From DASYSA01 sp036003885 (GTDB lineage Bacteria; Acidobacteriota; Blastocatellia; UBA7656): 20,318 bases of DNA. The stretch is from contig DASYSA010000062.1 in NCBI GenBank assembly GCA_036003885.1, forward strand, positions 1 through 20,318, given 5' to 3'. Shown here in pieces: positions 13,933 to 20,318 of the stretch. Positions within the stretch are counted from its first letter, which is position 1; each line of letters begins with the position of its first letter. Below the pieces are notes generated by a model, which saw nothing but the letters and a program-made list of their open reading frames with translations, was not told the DNA's origin and made no database searches. A program made the position numbers and the translations under genes.

Positions 13933-14442
13933 CTATGACTTACCCAGCATGCGCAGATGCTTGAGCGTCAGCATCCACGCCAGACTCCCGCGCAGCGCCG
14001 GCACAGTCTCCGTCACATTAAGACAGCAGACGGAGCCCTTCTTCATTTCGATAGGGACGCGACTATGTCCGTGCAGGATTCTTGAGATGATCCCGCTCAG
14101 GTCCGGCTCATGGCCCACCAGCGCCAGGGATTCGACTCCCGTGTGTTTCTTGACTTCGGCAAACAACTCGTCAACCGAAGAGCCGGGTTTGAGGGTGTCT
14201 GTTTGAACGATCTCTTTCTTGCTTACTCCCAGCGCGGCCGCGACTATCTCAGCGGTTTCCAGGGCGCGCGCAAGCGGGCTTGTCAGGACGAGGTCTGGCT
14301 CCACGCCCAGCGCTCGCAGGCCCTTCGCCCCATCGCGCATCCGGTCCCGACCTTCGCTCGTGAGGGAGCGCTTTTCATCAGAGAAGTCGTTTTTTTGGCC
14401 GAGCTGTTGTGCATCGGCGTGCCGTATGATGTAGATATGCAT
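13933..14442 (-). CDS. sixA: SixA-type phosphohistidine phosphatase
   Basis: A 169-residue histidine phosphatase (RHG family) that removes phosphate from phosphohistidine on signalling proteins, such as histidine-phosphotransfer domains or phosphotransferase proteins, in the cytoplasm. It opens with the catalytic motif MHIYIIRHADA (Arg7, His8 nucleophile), then LTSPLARALETAEI with Arg59, and LVGHEPDLS with His111, the second active-site histidine. Length and order match SixA closely, without the insertions of phosphoglycerate mutases. AAAGGA lies 7 nt before the ATG, and a plausible sigma-70 promoter sits at 14467-14494, giving a short leader. It is divergent from the site-2 protease gene and convergent with the acyl-CoA synthetase. 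The actual phosphoprotein target cannot be told from this window. Confidence 0.92.
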   Translation of the reverse strand: MHIYIIRHADAQQLGQKNDFSDEKRSLTSEGRDRMRDGAKGLRALGVEPDLVLTSPLARALETAEIVAAALGVSKKEIVQTDTLKPGSSVDELFAEVKKHTGVESLALVGHEPDLSGIISRILHGHSRVPIEMKKGSVCCLNVTETVPALRGSLAWMLTLKHLRMLGKS

Positions 14443-14466
14443 CTGTTTCCTTTCAAGGCGTCAAGG

Positions 14467-14494
14467 ATTATACGGCATCGCCTTTGAGGCGCAA
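14467..14494 (-). promoter_or_regulatory. Sigma-70-type promoter for sixA
   Basis: On the minus strand, TTGCGC (14494-14489) and a perfect TATAAT (14472-14467) are 16 nt apart, with the -10 box 24 nt before the sixA ATG. The -35 box overlaps a hairpin ACAACG-GGTTTGG-CGTTGT (14494-14512), which could be an operator-like site or chance. No matching plus-strand promoter for the protease gene is apparent. Confidence 0.45.
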
Positions 14495-14599
14495 CAACGG
14501 GTTTGGCGTTGTGCCGGGTGAACAAATCCGATTGAGCGCGCGGCGCGGCTGTGCGAGACTCCTATCGAGCGTCAGCCTCGCATATACATCTGAGGGCGT

Positions 14600-15724
14600 G
14601 TGAAATTCAGCATAAAGCCGATCTCCTTAGGCAGCATCTTAGGCATCCCGGTGCTTGCTCATTACAGTTGGCTCCCGGTCGTCCCATTCTACGCATGGGC
14701 GATAGCAGCAGTGTTGTTGCCTCGTCAGGCGCCGGGCATGCACCGCTTGCAGTACTGGTTACTGGGCGTGGCGACGACTGCGTTGCTGTTTGTCTCTGTG
14801 CTCGCACACGAACTGGCGCACGCGCTGATGGCTCGAGCCGAAGGGCTGGGCACCGGCAGCATCACGCTCTACATTTTTGGGGGTCTCGCAACGCTAGAGG
14901 GCCAGCCGGCCCGCCCGTCGTCGGAGTTCAAGATTGCCATTGTTGGACCGGCAGCCAGTTTTCTTCTCGGCACCATCTTCTTTGCCGCCGATGAGCTGCT
15001 GTTCTTCGGTACCACCCATCGGGGCGCCGGCCAGGTCCTTCGCCACCTCGGCATCGTCAACTGGTTTCTCGCGGGCTTCAACATCTTGCCTGGCCTGCCT
15101 CTCGACGGAGGCCGAGTCCTCAGGGCAATCCTCTGGCATTTCAAGAAGAATTTCAGGCTGGCAACTCAGGCGGCGGTCAAGAGCGGGCTGATGATAGCTG
15201 TCACGCTCGTAGTGGTTCCTCCGATCTCCTTTTTCCTTGGCCAGTGGGGCAGTGGCGGAGGCCAGTGGGTTACCGTCTTATGGTGTATGACTATCGGGGT
15301 GATCATGGCGCTCATGCTTGGCACATCCAGAGGGCGGGCTTATGGGGTGTGGCGAGTCAAGCGAGGGACCGTTGAAGATGTGATGAACACGGATGTCGTA
15401 CTGGTTCCGCCTGATATGAAGGTCCAGGACTTCATCGACAAGGTGCTTCAGAACAACCGCCATACGAGCTTTCCGGTAGCGCGGGAGAAGAGGCTGCACG
15501 GACTGTTGCTGCTCGAGGAGTTGAAGTCGTACCCGCGCGATGAGTGGCCCACGTTGAAAGCCAGTGATGTCATGAGGCCGGTCGATAGCTCGATGTTCAT
15601 CAGCTCGCTGATGCCGGTCGGAGAGGCTAAAGGGGTGCTTGCGTGCAACGGATTGGGCCGCGCAGTCGTGCTGGACCCGAGAGGTCTGATAGTCGGTTAT
15701 GTGAGTCTCCAGGACGTGAAGTGA
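14600..15724 (+). CDS. Site-2 protease family (M50) zinc metalloprotease with CBS domains
   Basis: A 374-residue intramembrane metalloprotease of the M50 family, subclass with C-terminal CBS domains (SpoIVFB/Rip3-like architecture). The zinc-binding HELAH (70-74) lies in the hydrophobic stretch TTALLFVSVLAHELAHALMA, and the second motif NILPGLPLDGGRVLRAILW supplies Asp169. IAIVGPAASFLLG is a further family marker. About five to six membrane segments span residues 1-240. Two CBS repeats follow: VEDVMNTDVVLVPPDMKVQD..., and ASDVMRPVDSSMFISSLMPV ending with GYVSLQDVK; CBS pairs usually bind adenine nucleotides and would tune activity. The start is GTG 14600, chosen because the family begins just before the first helix; the Shine-Dalgarno is weak (GAGGG). 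Substrates are unknown; membrane-bound regulators such as anti-sigma factors are typical for the family. Confidence 0.9.
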   Translation: MKFSIKPISLGSILGIPVLAHYSWLPVVPFYAWAIAAVLLPRQAPGMHRLQYWLLGVATTALLFVSVLAHELAHALMARAEGLGTGSITLYIFGGLATLEGQPARPSSEFKIAIVGPAASFLLGTIFFAADELLFFGTTHRGAGQVLRHLGIVNWFLAGFNILPGLPLDGGRVLRAILWHFKKNFRLATQAAVKSGLMIAVTLVVVPPISFFLGQWGSGGGQWVTVLWCMTIGVIMALMLGTSRGRAYGVWRVKRGTVEDVMNTDVVLVPPDMKVQDFIDKVLQNNRHTSFPVAREKRLHGLLLLEELKSYPRDEWPTLKASDVMRPVDSSMFISSLMPVGEAKGVLACNGLGRAVVLDPRGLIVGYVSLQDVK

Positions 15725-15845
15725 GAAGGATCTAGGATCTAGGATTTAGGATCTAGGATTTTGGATCTGGAGTTTTGGATTTCAGATTAAGCCGGAATCA
15801 GTCGGAGGATCCTAGATCCTAAATCCTAGATCCTAAATCCTTCTC
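15723..15845. repeat. Inverted heptamer array (GGATCTA/GGATTTA) filling a convergent junction
   Basis: Arms 15723-15761 and 15807-15845 are complementary over 39 bp with about three mismatches, separated by a 45-nt spacer that contains further degenerate units (GGATTTT, GGATCTG, GGATTTC). The left arm is tandem 7-mers: GGATCTA, GGATCTA, GGATTTA, GGATCTA. The left arm begins inside the stop codon of the protease gene and the right arm covers the last codons and stop of the amidase gene (Arg-Arg-Ile-stop), so it fills the entire 108-bp gap. It may be a bidirectional transcript end or a slippage-generated repeat. Confidence 0.75.
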
Positions 15846-17761
15846 TTCAGGTATCCGTTCAATCCCGCAAACAATCCCGCCGCAATCCGCTCGCGGAACT
15901 GAGATGTCTGCAGCAGTGCTTCGTCGCGCGGGTTCGATATGAAGGACACTTCGGCAAGAACGCTGGGCATCGCCGCTCCGACCAGAACTGCAAAAGCGGC
16001 GTGCTTGACTCCTCGATTTGCGGCCGTGCGCGGTGAGGCCGCCCCGATTCCGCGCACAAGCCCCGCTTGAATGTAGCGCGCAAGCTCGCGGGATTCGGTT
16101 ACTCGATTGCCCACGCGTACGCTCGCAGTTATCGGCTCAGAGAGCGCCGCGTCGGCTTCCTGAACCGCCGGCTTGGTAAGTTCAGCCACGGTCTTGCCCG
16201 GCTCCTGAGGAGGCTTGGCGGGATCCTGACTCTTCGCGCGGTCCGGCGTTACGAAGAAGGTCTCGACTCCCGAGGCAATCCGCGAGGGACTCGCGTTCGC
16301 ATGAACTGAGATGAACAGATCGGCATGACGCGAGTTAGCGATCGCGGTTCGTTCTTCAAGCGCGACGAACCGGTCCGAATCGCGCGTCATCACCACCTCA
16401 ACGCCTGGATACTTGCCCTTTATATAAGCCTTCAATCTTTGCGCCACATCGAGCACAAGGTCCTTCTCGCGGAGGCCGTTCCCGCTTATTGTGCCGGTGT
16501 CGTGTCCCCCGTGTCCCGGGTCGATCACCACGCACTTGATCGGCGTATCACCTGCTCTCGATTCGACCGTTATGGAAGCGCCGGAATTGGACGTCGCGGT
16601 CGAGTCATTCCCCCCGGCGTGGTTGTGCGGAAGAATCGGGTCGGTTAGCTCCGGAAGCCCAAATATGGGTCGGGCGGGCGTAGACTTATTCGTTCGCGCG
16701 GCATCTTCGTCCTTCGCCGATCCGGTCGGCTTGACGACGGTGACGTCTTCGGTTGCGTGGGAGGGGTCGCGCCGGTCGATCTCGATTCGCCCGGCAGATC
16801 TTGCGCCCGCCGCGGCGGCGTGAATGTCTATGATTATCCGTTCAGGTTCGGACAATCGAAACATTGAGTAGTCTGCCCGCGATCCCACTTCGATCTGAAT
16901 CTCTGATGTCTTGTCTGTTTCGCGCACCGTAATGCGTTTTAGCAGACTGGAATCGCCGACGATGAATCGGCGTCCGAGTAGCGCATCCGAAAGGGCAGCG
17001 CCCGGCAGACGGATATTCAGCCGATTGTCTCCTTCCCGGCCGCCCGAATACTCGGCTTCGCCCGAAAGGTCGATCACCACTCTCGCATAATCAGGGCCGC
17101 TGAAGTTGCGCACGTTTGTAAGCCTCGGCCGCTCCTCGTCAAGTGAGCGCGCGTTTCGCGCATGGTCAGCAGAGACCAGCACATCGACCGGCCGGTTGCG
17201 CAGTTGGATATCGAATCGGGCGAGCACGGCTCGACCCTCTCTTGCCATTACGGAAGAGGGAAAGTGGGCGATCAGCTCGCGATACGCAGCGGCCGCTCCG
17301 TCCAGGTCCTGCAGGTTCTCTTCATACACCTGAGCGATGCTGGTGAGGGCGTCGCCGACGAAAGTGCTTTGAGGGTGCTCAACGATGACTCGGCGGAAGG
17401 TTGCAATGGACTGTTGATAGAGCGCCGAATCATTCGCGGCGTCGGCCATCTCGCGCTGAAGCTCGGCCATTCGCATCAGCGACTCCGCCGAGAAGTAAGT
17501 ATCGGTATTGAGCCGGGTAATCTGGCCATAGGCGTCGAGCGCCTTGCGGTACTCGCTCAGGGTCCGTTCGTCCGATGGACGTTCGTGTAGTGCCCGGCTC
17601 AAGTCGCCGGCATACTGGAACAGGTTCTGGGCGAGAGTGCGCGGGCTGTGCGCAGAGCTCTCAGGGTCGGCTGCGTTCAGGATCGGGCCGGCAGTCAGGC
17701 AGAAGACGAGCGTGAGGACAATTGCACGCAGAGCCAGGTTGGAATAGCCTCGCTTGAGCAT
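15833..17761 (-). CDS. N-acetylmuramoyl-L-alanine amidase with TPR and AMIN domains
   Basis: A 642-residue exported amidase that cleaves the bond between N-acetylmuramic acid and the stem peptide, probably in daughter-cell separation. The signal peptide is LALRAIVLTLVFCLTAGPIL, cleaved near NAA (residue 31). Residues about 70-180 form TPR-like helices (SIATFRRVIVEHPQSTFVGD, AAAAYRELIAHFPSSVMARE). An AMIN domain at about 215-320 (YARVVIDLSGEAEYSGG) probably binds the wall or septal partners. After a Thr/Ser/Pro-rich linker, the Amidase_3 domain (from about 408) has the zinc ligands His417 (VVIDPGHGGHDTG), Glu432 and His487 (FISVHANAS), with Glu604 in LAEVSFISN as catalytic base. An insertion of about 45 residues between TFFVTPD and VGNRVTES resembles the regulatory insert of this family. 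No Shine-Dalgarno is visible. The lytic transglycosylase lies 195 bp upstream on the same strand. Confidence 0.93.
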   Translation of the reverse strand: MLKRGYSNLALRAIVLTLVFCLTAGPILNAADPESSAHSPRTLAQNLFQYAGDLSRALHERPSDERTLSEYRKALDAYGQITRLNTDTYFSAESLMRMAELQREMADAANDSALYQQSIATFRRVIVEHPQSTFVGDALTSIAQVYEENLQDLDGAAAAYRELIAHFPSSVMAREGRAVLARFDIQLRNRPVDVLVSADHARNARSLDEERPRLTNVRNFSGPDYARVVIDLSGEAEYSGGREGDNRLNIRLPGAALSDALLGRRFIVGDSSLLKRITVRETDKTSEIQIEVGSRADYSMFRLSEPERIIIDIHAAAAGARSAGRIEIDRRDPSHATEDVTVVKPTGSAKDEDAARTNKSTPARPIFGLPELTDPILPHNHAGGNDSTATSNSGASITVESRAGDTPIKCVVIDPGHGGHDTGTISGNGLREKDLVLDVAQRLKAYIKGKYPGVEVVMTRDSDRFVALEERTAIANSRHADLFISVHANASPSRIASGVETFFVTPDRAKSQDPAKPPQEPGKTVAELTKPAVQEADAALSEPITASVRVGNRVTESRELARYIQAGLVRGIGAASPRTAANRGVKHAAFAVLVGAAMPSVLAEVSFISNPRDEALLQTSQFRERIAAGLFAGLNGYLKRRI

Positions 17762-17956
17762 AAGGAACGACTTAGTTGGGGACTACGTTAGGGACTGCCC
17801 TAAATGAAGTCTTGGGTTGCTTCAGGTCCAAACGTGGTGACCCGGACCCATTGACTTCGCGACGACAGGACGGCAGTTCCGCTCGGGGCAGTATACAACA
17901 AAAAACGCGACAGGGATCAGAAAATTAGCACTGGCACCGACTGCTCAAATACCTGG

Positions 17957-18826
17957 CTAATAGTTATTAGAGAAGCGAGTGCTTGCACCTGCCGAAAAAC
18001 TCATTGCGTTCGGAGCGACAGGCCTGGCTGCAGCTATGGCTCGCCCGCGCCTTGTCTTCCCATACTTGGCCGATATGGTCCGTACATAGTTCTGAGTCTC
18101 ACGGTATCTCGGCACCTGATACCCTGAATGGACAACCGCATTCTCGCCGGCATTGTACCCCGCCAGGGCAAGCTCCACATCTCCATCGAAGGTGTCGAGC
18201 AGGAATCGAAGATAACGCGTGCCGGCGTCGATGTTCTGAGCCGGATCGTAGATATTCTCAACGCCAAACCGCCGCGCGGTAGCCGGCATCAACTGCATCA
18301 ACCCCGAGGCGCCCTTGTACGACCTGGCCCTGGGATTGAAGCCTGACTCCTGTAGCATAACCGCCATCACCAGGTTGGGGTCTACCCCATGTTTCGCCGC
18401 GGACTTCAGCACCAGCCCATCGTAGACCGGATTTCCAGTCGAGGTCATGTGCAGGATGTCTGACGTAGTCAGGTTTGTCAGGATGCCGCCAGAGGGCGCG
18501 ATAATCAGTGTGGGTTGTGCAGGTATGATCATTGTCTTTGGTGCTGCCGTCGTTGGTACCGCGCTCCGGGTCAGCGAATCTGCAATTGACTTCGCGCCAG
18601 TCGCAGCCTTTCGCCTGGCTCGAGAATCAGGAATCACAGCTGGAGCGGGCTTTGCAACGGGCAGAGGCGCGTCATGGACGACCATCGCCGGGACGCGTTG
18701 AACATTGGTGATGGAGAATGCGCCGGTCTGAACTGTGAGCGCCATGCCCGGTTCCTGCGCCCGCGCGGGTGCCCAAATGAGTAAGACGATCGAAAACGGT
18801 GTCGCGACGGCCGCTCTGAATCTCAT
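17957..18826 (-). CDS. Lytic transglycosylase (SLT domain)
   Basis: A 289-residue exported muramidase-like enzyme that cleaves peptidoglycan glycan strands to anhydro-muropeptides. GGAGGG lies 3 nt before ATG 18826, and the signal peptide (AAVATPFSIVLLIWAPARAQ) follows, cleaved near ARA-Q. Residues about 25-120 are a low-complexity Ala/Pro/Thr-rich linker. The SLT domain spans about 135-255, with catalytic Glu160 in MLQESGFNP, then GASGLMQLMPATARRFGV, the NIDAGTRYLRFLLD helix, and LALAGYNAGENAV. The tail is Ala-rich and basic, ending SNNY. Together with the amidase downstream it makes a two-gene peptidoglycan-remodelling group on the minus strand, though the 195-bp gap between them leaves co-transcription open. 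That gap holds a TTAGGG-ACTG-CCCTAA hairpin at 17788-17803. Confidence 0.93.
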   Translation of the reverse strand: MRFRAAVATPFSIVLLIWAPARAQEPGMALTVQTGAFSITNVQRVPAMVVHDAPLPVAKPAPAVIPDSRARRKAATGAKSIADSLTRSAVPTTAAPKTMIIPAQPTLIIAPSGGILTNLTTSDILHMTSTGNPVYDGLVLKSAAKHGVDPNLVMAVMLQESGFNPRARSYKGASGLMQLMPATARRFGVENIYDPAQNIDAGTRYLRFLLDTFDGDVELALAGYNAGENAVVHSGYQVPRYRETQNYVRTISAKYGKTRRGRAIAAARPVAPNAMSFSAGASTRFSNNY

Positions 18827-19203
18827 TAACCCTCCGTCGTAGTTACTTGACCGTGAAACGCATCAAAGGGGGATATGAGAAGCGTAGTTGAAAAGACTCG
18901 GCGGGAGCATTGTCCAACTTCACTTCGGCAACCAGTCATTCTTCAGAAAACGATGAACGGAAACTAAGCGAGCATTCCCGGGGCGCGTCATCTTTCCCAA
19001 AGACCTTGGCTTTGCGAACCAGGATCACTCCTGGCGTGCCTTTATCGATGATGCTCAAACAACGTGGCCAGTCTATAACGTCGGGTTATGCTTGTCAATA
19101 ATTTAGAATGTTGTGTTTGTGTTTCGTCCGGTCAGGGTGACCGGTCTATAATCGTGGTCCCATACAAGTCATCGTACTCAACGGAATTCAGGAGCTGCGA
19201 ACC
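18827..19203. other. 377-bp divergent intergenic region with repeats near 19065-19152
   Basis: It separates the minus-strand transglycosylase from the plus-strand aldehyde dehydrogenase. A 63-codon frame at 18910-19101 lacks a ribosome-binding site and protein-like character. The notable parts are an imperfect direct repeat, TGGCCAGTCTATAAC (19065-19079) and TGACCGGTCTATAAT (19138-19152), and a palindrome overlapping the second copy. AGGAG lies 7 nt before the start codon at 19204. Nothing else is recognisable. Confidence 0.5.
19128..19152 (+). promoter_or_regulatory. Palindromic operator-like site beside a TATAAT box
   Basis: CCGGTCA-GGG-TGACCGG (19128-19144) is a perfect 7-bp inverted repeat, and a perfect TATAAT follows at 19147-19152, 51 bp before the start codon of the downstream aldehyde dehydrogenase. 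The palindrome occupies the -35/spacer region, where no TTGACA-like box is present, as would fit a dimeric activator or repressor site. Alternatively it is a hairpin without regulatory role. Confidence 0.4.
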
Positions 19204-20318
19204 ATGAATACGCCCATATCGATCGGCCAGACCGTCATGAACTTCATTGGCGGCAAGTGGCTGCCCGCTGCCTCGGAGAAGTGGACTGAGAGATACGACC
19301 CCGCCGACAGTTCCGTGCTCGTTGCGCGGGCTCCCGACTCGTCGCGTGAGGACGCAAAGGCCGCCATAGAAGCAGCGGCCGCCGCAAGCCAGTCCTGGCG
19401 CGAGTGGGCCGCACCCAGGCGCGGGAAACTCCTCTTCGCCTGGCTCACCTGGCTCGATGCGAACAAAGACAAACTCGCAGAACTGCTCACTCGAGAAGAA
19501 GGAAAGATCCTGCCGGAGTCGATCGGCGAAGTCCGCCGCGCGATCGACATCCTCGAGTTCACCGCCGGCATGGGGCGCAGACTGAGCGGACAGGTGTTTC
19601 CTGCTGAAGAAGATGGCGTCCTCTGTTATTCGACTCCGCAGCCGCTCGGCGTCGTGGGGCTAATAAGCCCTTGGAACTTTCCCGTCGCGATTCCGGTGTG
19701 GAAGCTCGCGCCTGCCCTTATCGCCGGCAACACAGCGGTGCTCAAGCCATCTCCGCTCACGCCGCTGACTGCGACAATGCTCGTGCGCGGGCTGGAAGAA
19801 GTCGGCATTCCGCCCGGCGTCGTGAACCTGGTTCATGGCGACAGCGAGCCGGGCGAAGAGTTGATTTCAAACGAAGCGGTGCGCGGCGTCTCTTTCACCG
19901 GGTCGACTAAGGTGGGCAGGATAATCGCGCGCTCGGGATCGGAGAGGCTCCTCAAGTTGCAACTGGAACTAGGCGGCAAGAACCCTCAGATAGTCCTCGA
20001 AGACGCTGATCTGGATCAGGCTGTGAACGGAGTGATGGTCGGCGGATTGGGCTCGACCGGACAGCGATGCACGGCGACGAGCCGAGCCATCGTGATGGAC
20101 AAGGTCTACGACGACTTCCTGGCTCGGTTAGTCGAGCGGGCGGCTGCGATGCGAGTGGGCCCGGGGATTGAGCCGGGAGTCGAGATGGGTCCCCTGGTCG
20201 ATTCGAGAGCGCTTGGAGGGGTGACGCGGTGGGTAGACGTCGGCCGCAAGGAAGGCGCGGTTTTCTGCACGGGCGGAAGCCGGCTGACTGAGGGCGGCCG
20301 CGACCGGGGCTTCTTCTT
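19204..20318 (+). CDS. Aldehyde dehydrogenase, semialdehyde-dehydrogenase-like (3' partial)
   Basis: The first 371 codons of a second aldehyde dehydrogenase; the frame is still open at the right edge, so about 110-130 residues are missing. It starts at ATG 19204 with AGGAG 7 nt upstream. N-terminal NFIGGKWLPAASEKWTERYD leads to the cofactor domain with VVGLISPWNFPVAIPVWKLA and AVLKPSPLTPL, then the loop SFTGSTKVGRIIA. The catalytic Glu255 lies in QLELGGKNPQ and the nucleophilic Cys289 in STGQRCTATSR. These motifs resemble alpha-ketoglutaric-semialdehyde and related sugar-acid-pathway dehydrogenases more than the enzyme at 10421, from which it clearly differs, so the two are not a recent duplication. 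Substrate assignment needs the missing part and downstream neighbours. A palindrome and TATAAT box upstream suggest it has its own regulated promoter. Confidence 0.93.
   Translation, partial: MNTPISIGQTVMNFIGGKWLPAASEKWTERYDPADSSVLVARAPDSSREDAKAAIEAAAAASQSWREWAAPRRGKLLFAWLTWLDANKDKLAELLTREEGKILPESIGEVRRAIDILEFTAGMGRRLSGQVFPAEEDGVLCYSTPQPLGVVGLISPWNFPVAIPVWKLAPALIAGNTAVLKPSPLTPLTATMLVRGLEEVGIPPGVVNLVHGDSEPGEELISNEAVRGVSFTGSTKVGRIIARSGSERLLKLQLELGGKNPQIVLEDADLDQAVNGVMVGGLGSTGQRCTATSRAIVMDKVYDDFLARLVERAAAMRVGPGIEPGVEMGPLVDSRALGGVTRWVDVGRKEGAVFCTGGSRLTEGGRDRGFF

Noticed and set aside
18821..18830. A third TCTCATTAAC decamer, identical to the hairpin element terminus
   Set aside because: Here it is simply the complement of the transglycosylase start region (GTTAATGAGA with GGAGGG upstream); no second arm or inner palindrome is present.
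18910..19101. 63-codon plus-strand ORF in the divergent gap
   Set aside because: No ribosome-binding site; composition rich in Ser/Thr/Arg typical of chance translation; overlaps the first direct repeat of the promoter region.

Overview
This window reads as a chromosomal segment of a free-living, aerobic, heterotrophic Gram-negative bacterium of moderately high GC. An acidobacterium-like organism fits, but this is inferred from gene style and repeat-rich intergenic DNA; there is no rRNA or other marker to prove it. I see no phage, integrase, transposase, CRISPR array, toxin-antitoxin pair or tRNA. The genes are mostly ordinary metabolic and envelope genes; the unusual material is in the non-coding DNA.

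Layout. Positions 2-4702 hold a leucine/isovalerate-type catabolic block on the + strand: a methylcrotonyl-CoA-carboxylase-like carboxyltransferase (5' end outside the window), the biotin carboxylase/biotin-carrier subunit, and an isovaleryl-CoA-dehydrogenase-like acyl-CoA dehydrogenase. A possible broken small membrane ORF lies between the last two. Then come an unrecognised exported protein (minus, 4860-5579) and a TauE/SafE permease (5783-6553). A 359-bp gap with a candidate ECF-type promoter and hairpins precedes a secreted alpha-galactosidase (6913-8952). A monoheme cytochrome c (9288-9869) follows, then a hairpin-dense 551-bp gap, an aldehyde dehydrogenase (10421-11950) and an acyl-CoA synthetase (12089-13648). 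The last two could act in sequence: aldehyde to acid to acyl-CoA, feeding the same acyl-CoA pool as the first block. SixA phosphatase (minus) and a site-2 protease with CBS domains (plus) are divergent at 13933-15724. Two peptidoglycan enzymes follow on the minus strand (15833-18826): a TPR-AMIN-amidase and a lytic transglycosylase. A second aldehyde dehydrogenase runs off the right edge from 19204.

Non-coding DNA. Two copies of a 187-215 bp element share nested hairpins: a terminal decamer TCTCATTAAC, an outer small hairpin, and the inner palindrome AAACCGTTNNAACGGTTT. They lie at 10029-10215 and 13638-13852. Unrelated inverted arrays of short units occupy 4720-4850 (9-mers), 11951-12049 (CGCGAAA) and 15723-15845 (GGATCTA/GGATTTA). 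All three convergent gene junctions in the window contain an inverted repeat, and several repeat arms touch or supply a stop codon. This is the pattern I consider most worth following; whether it is a described element family cannot be decided here.
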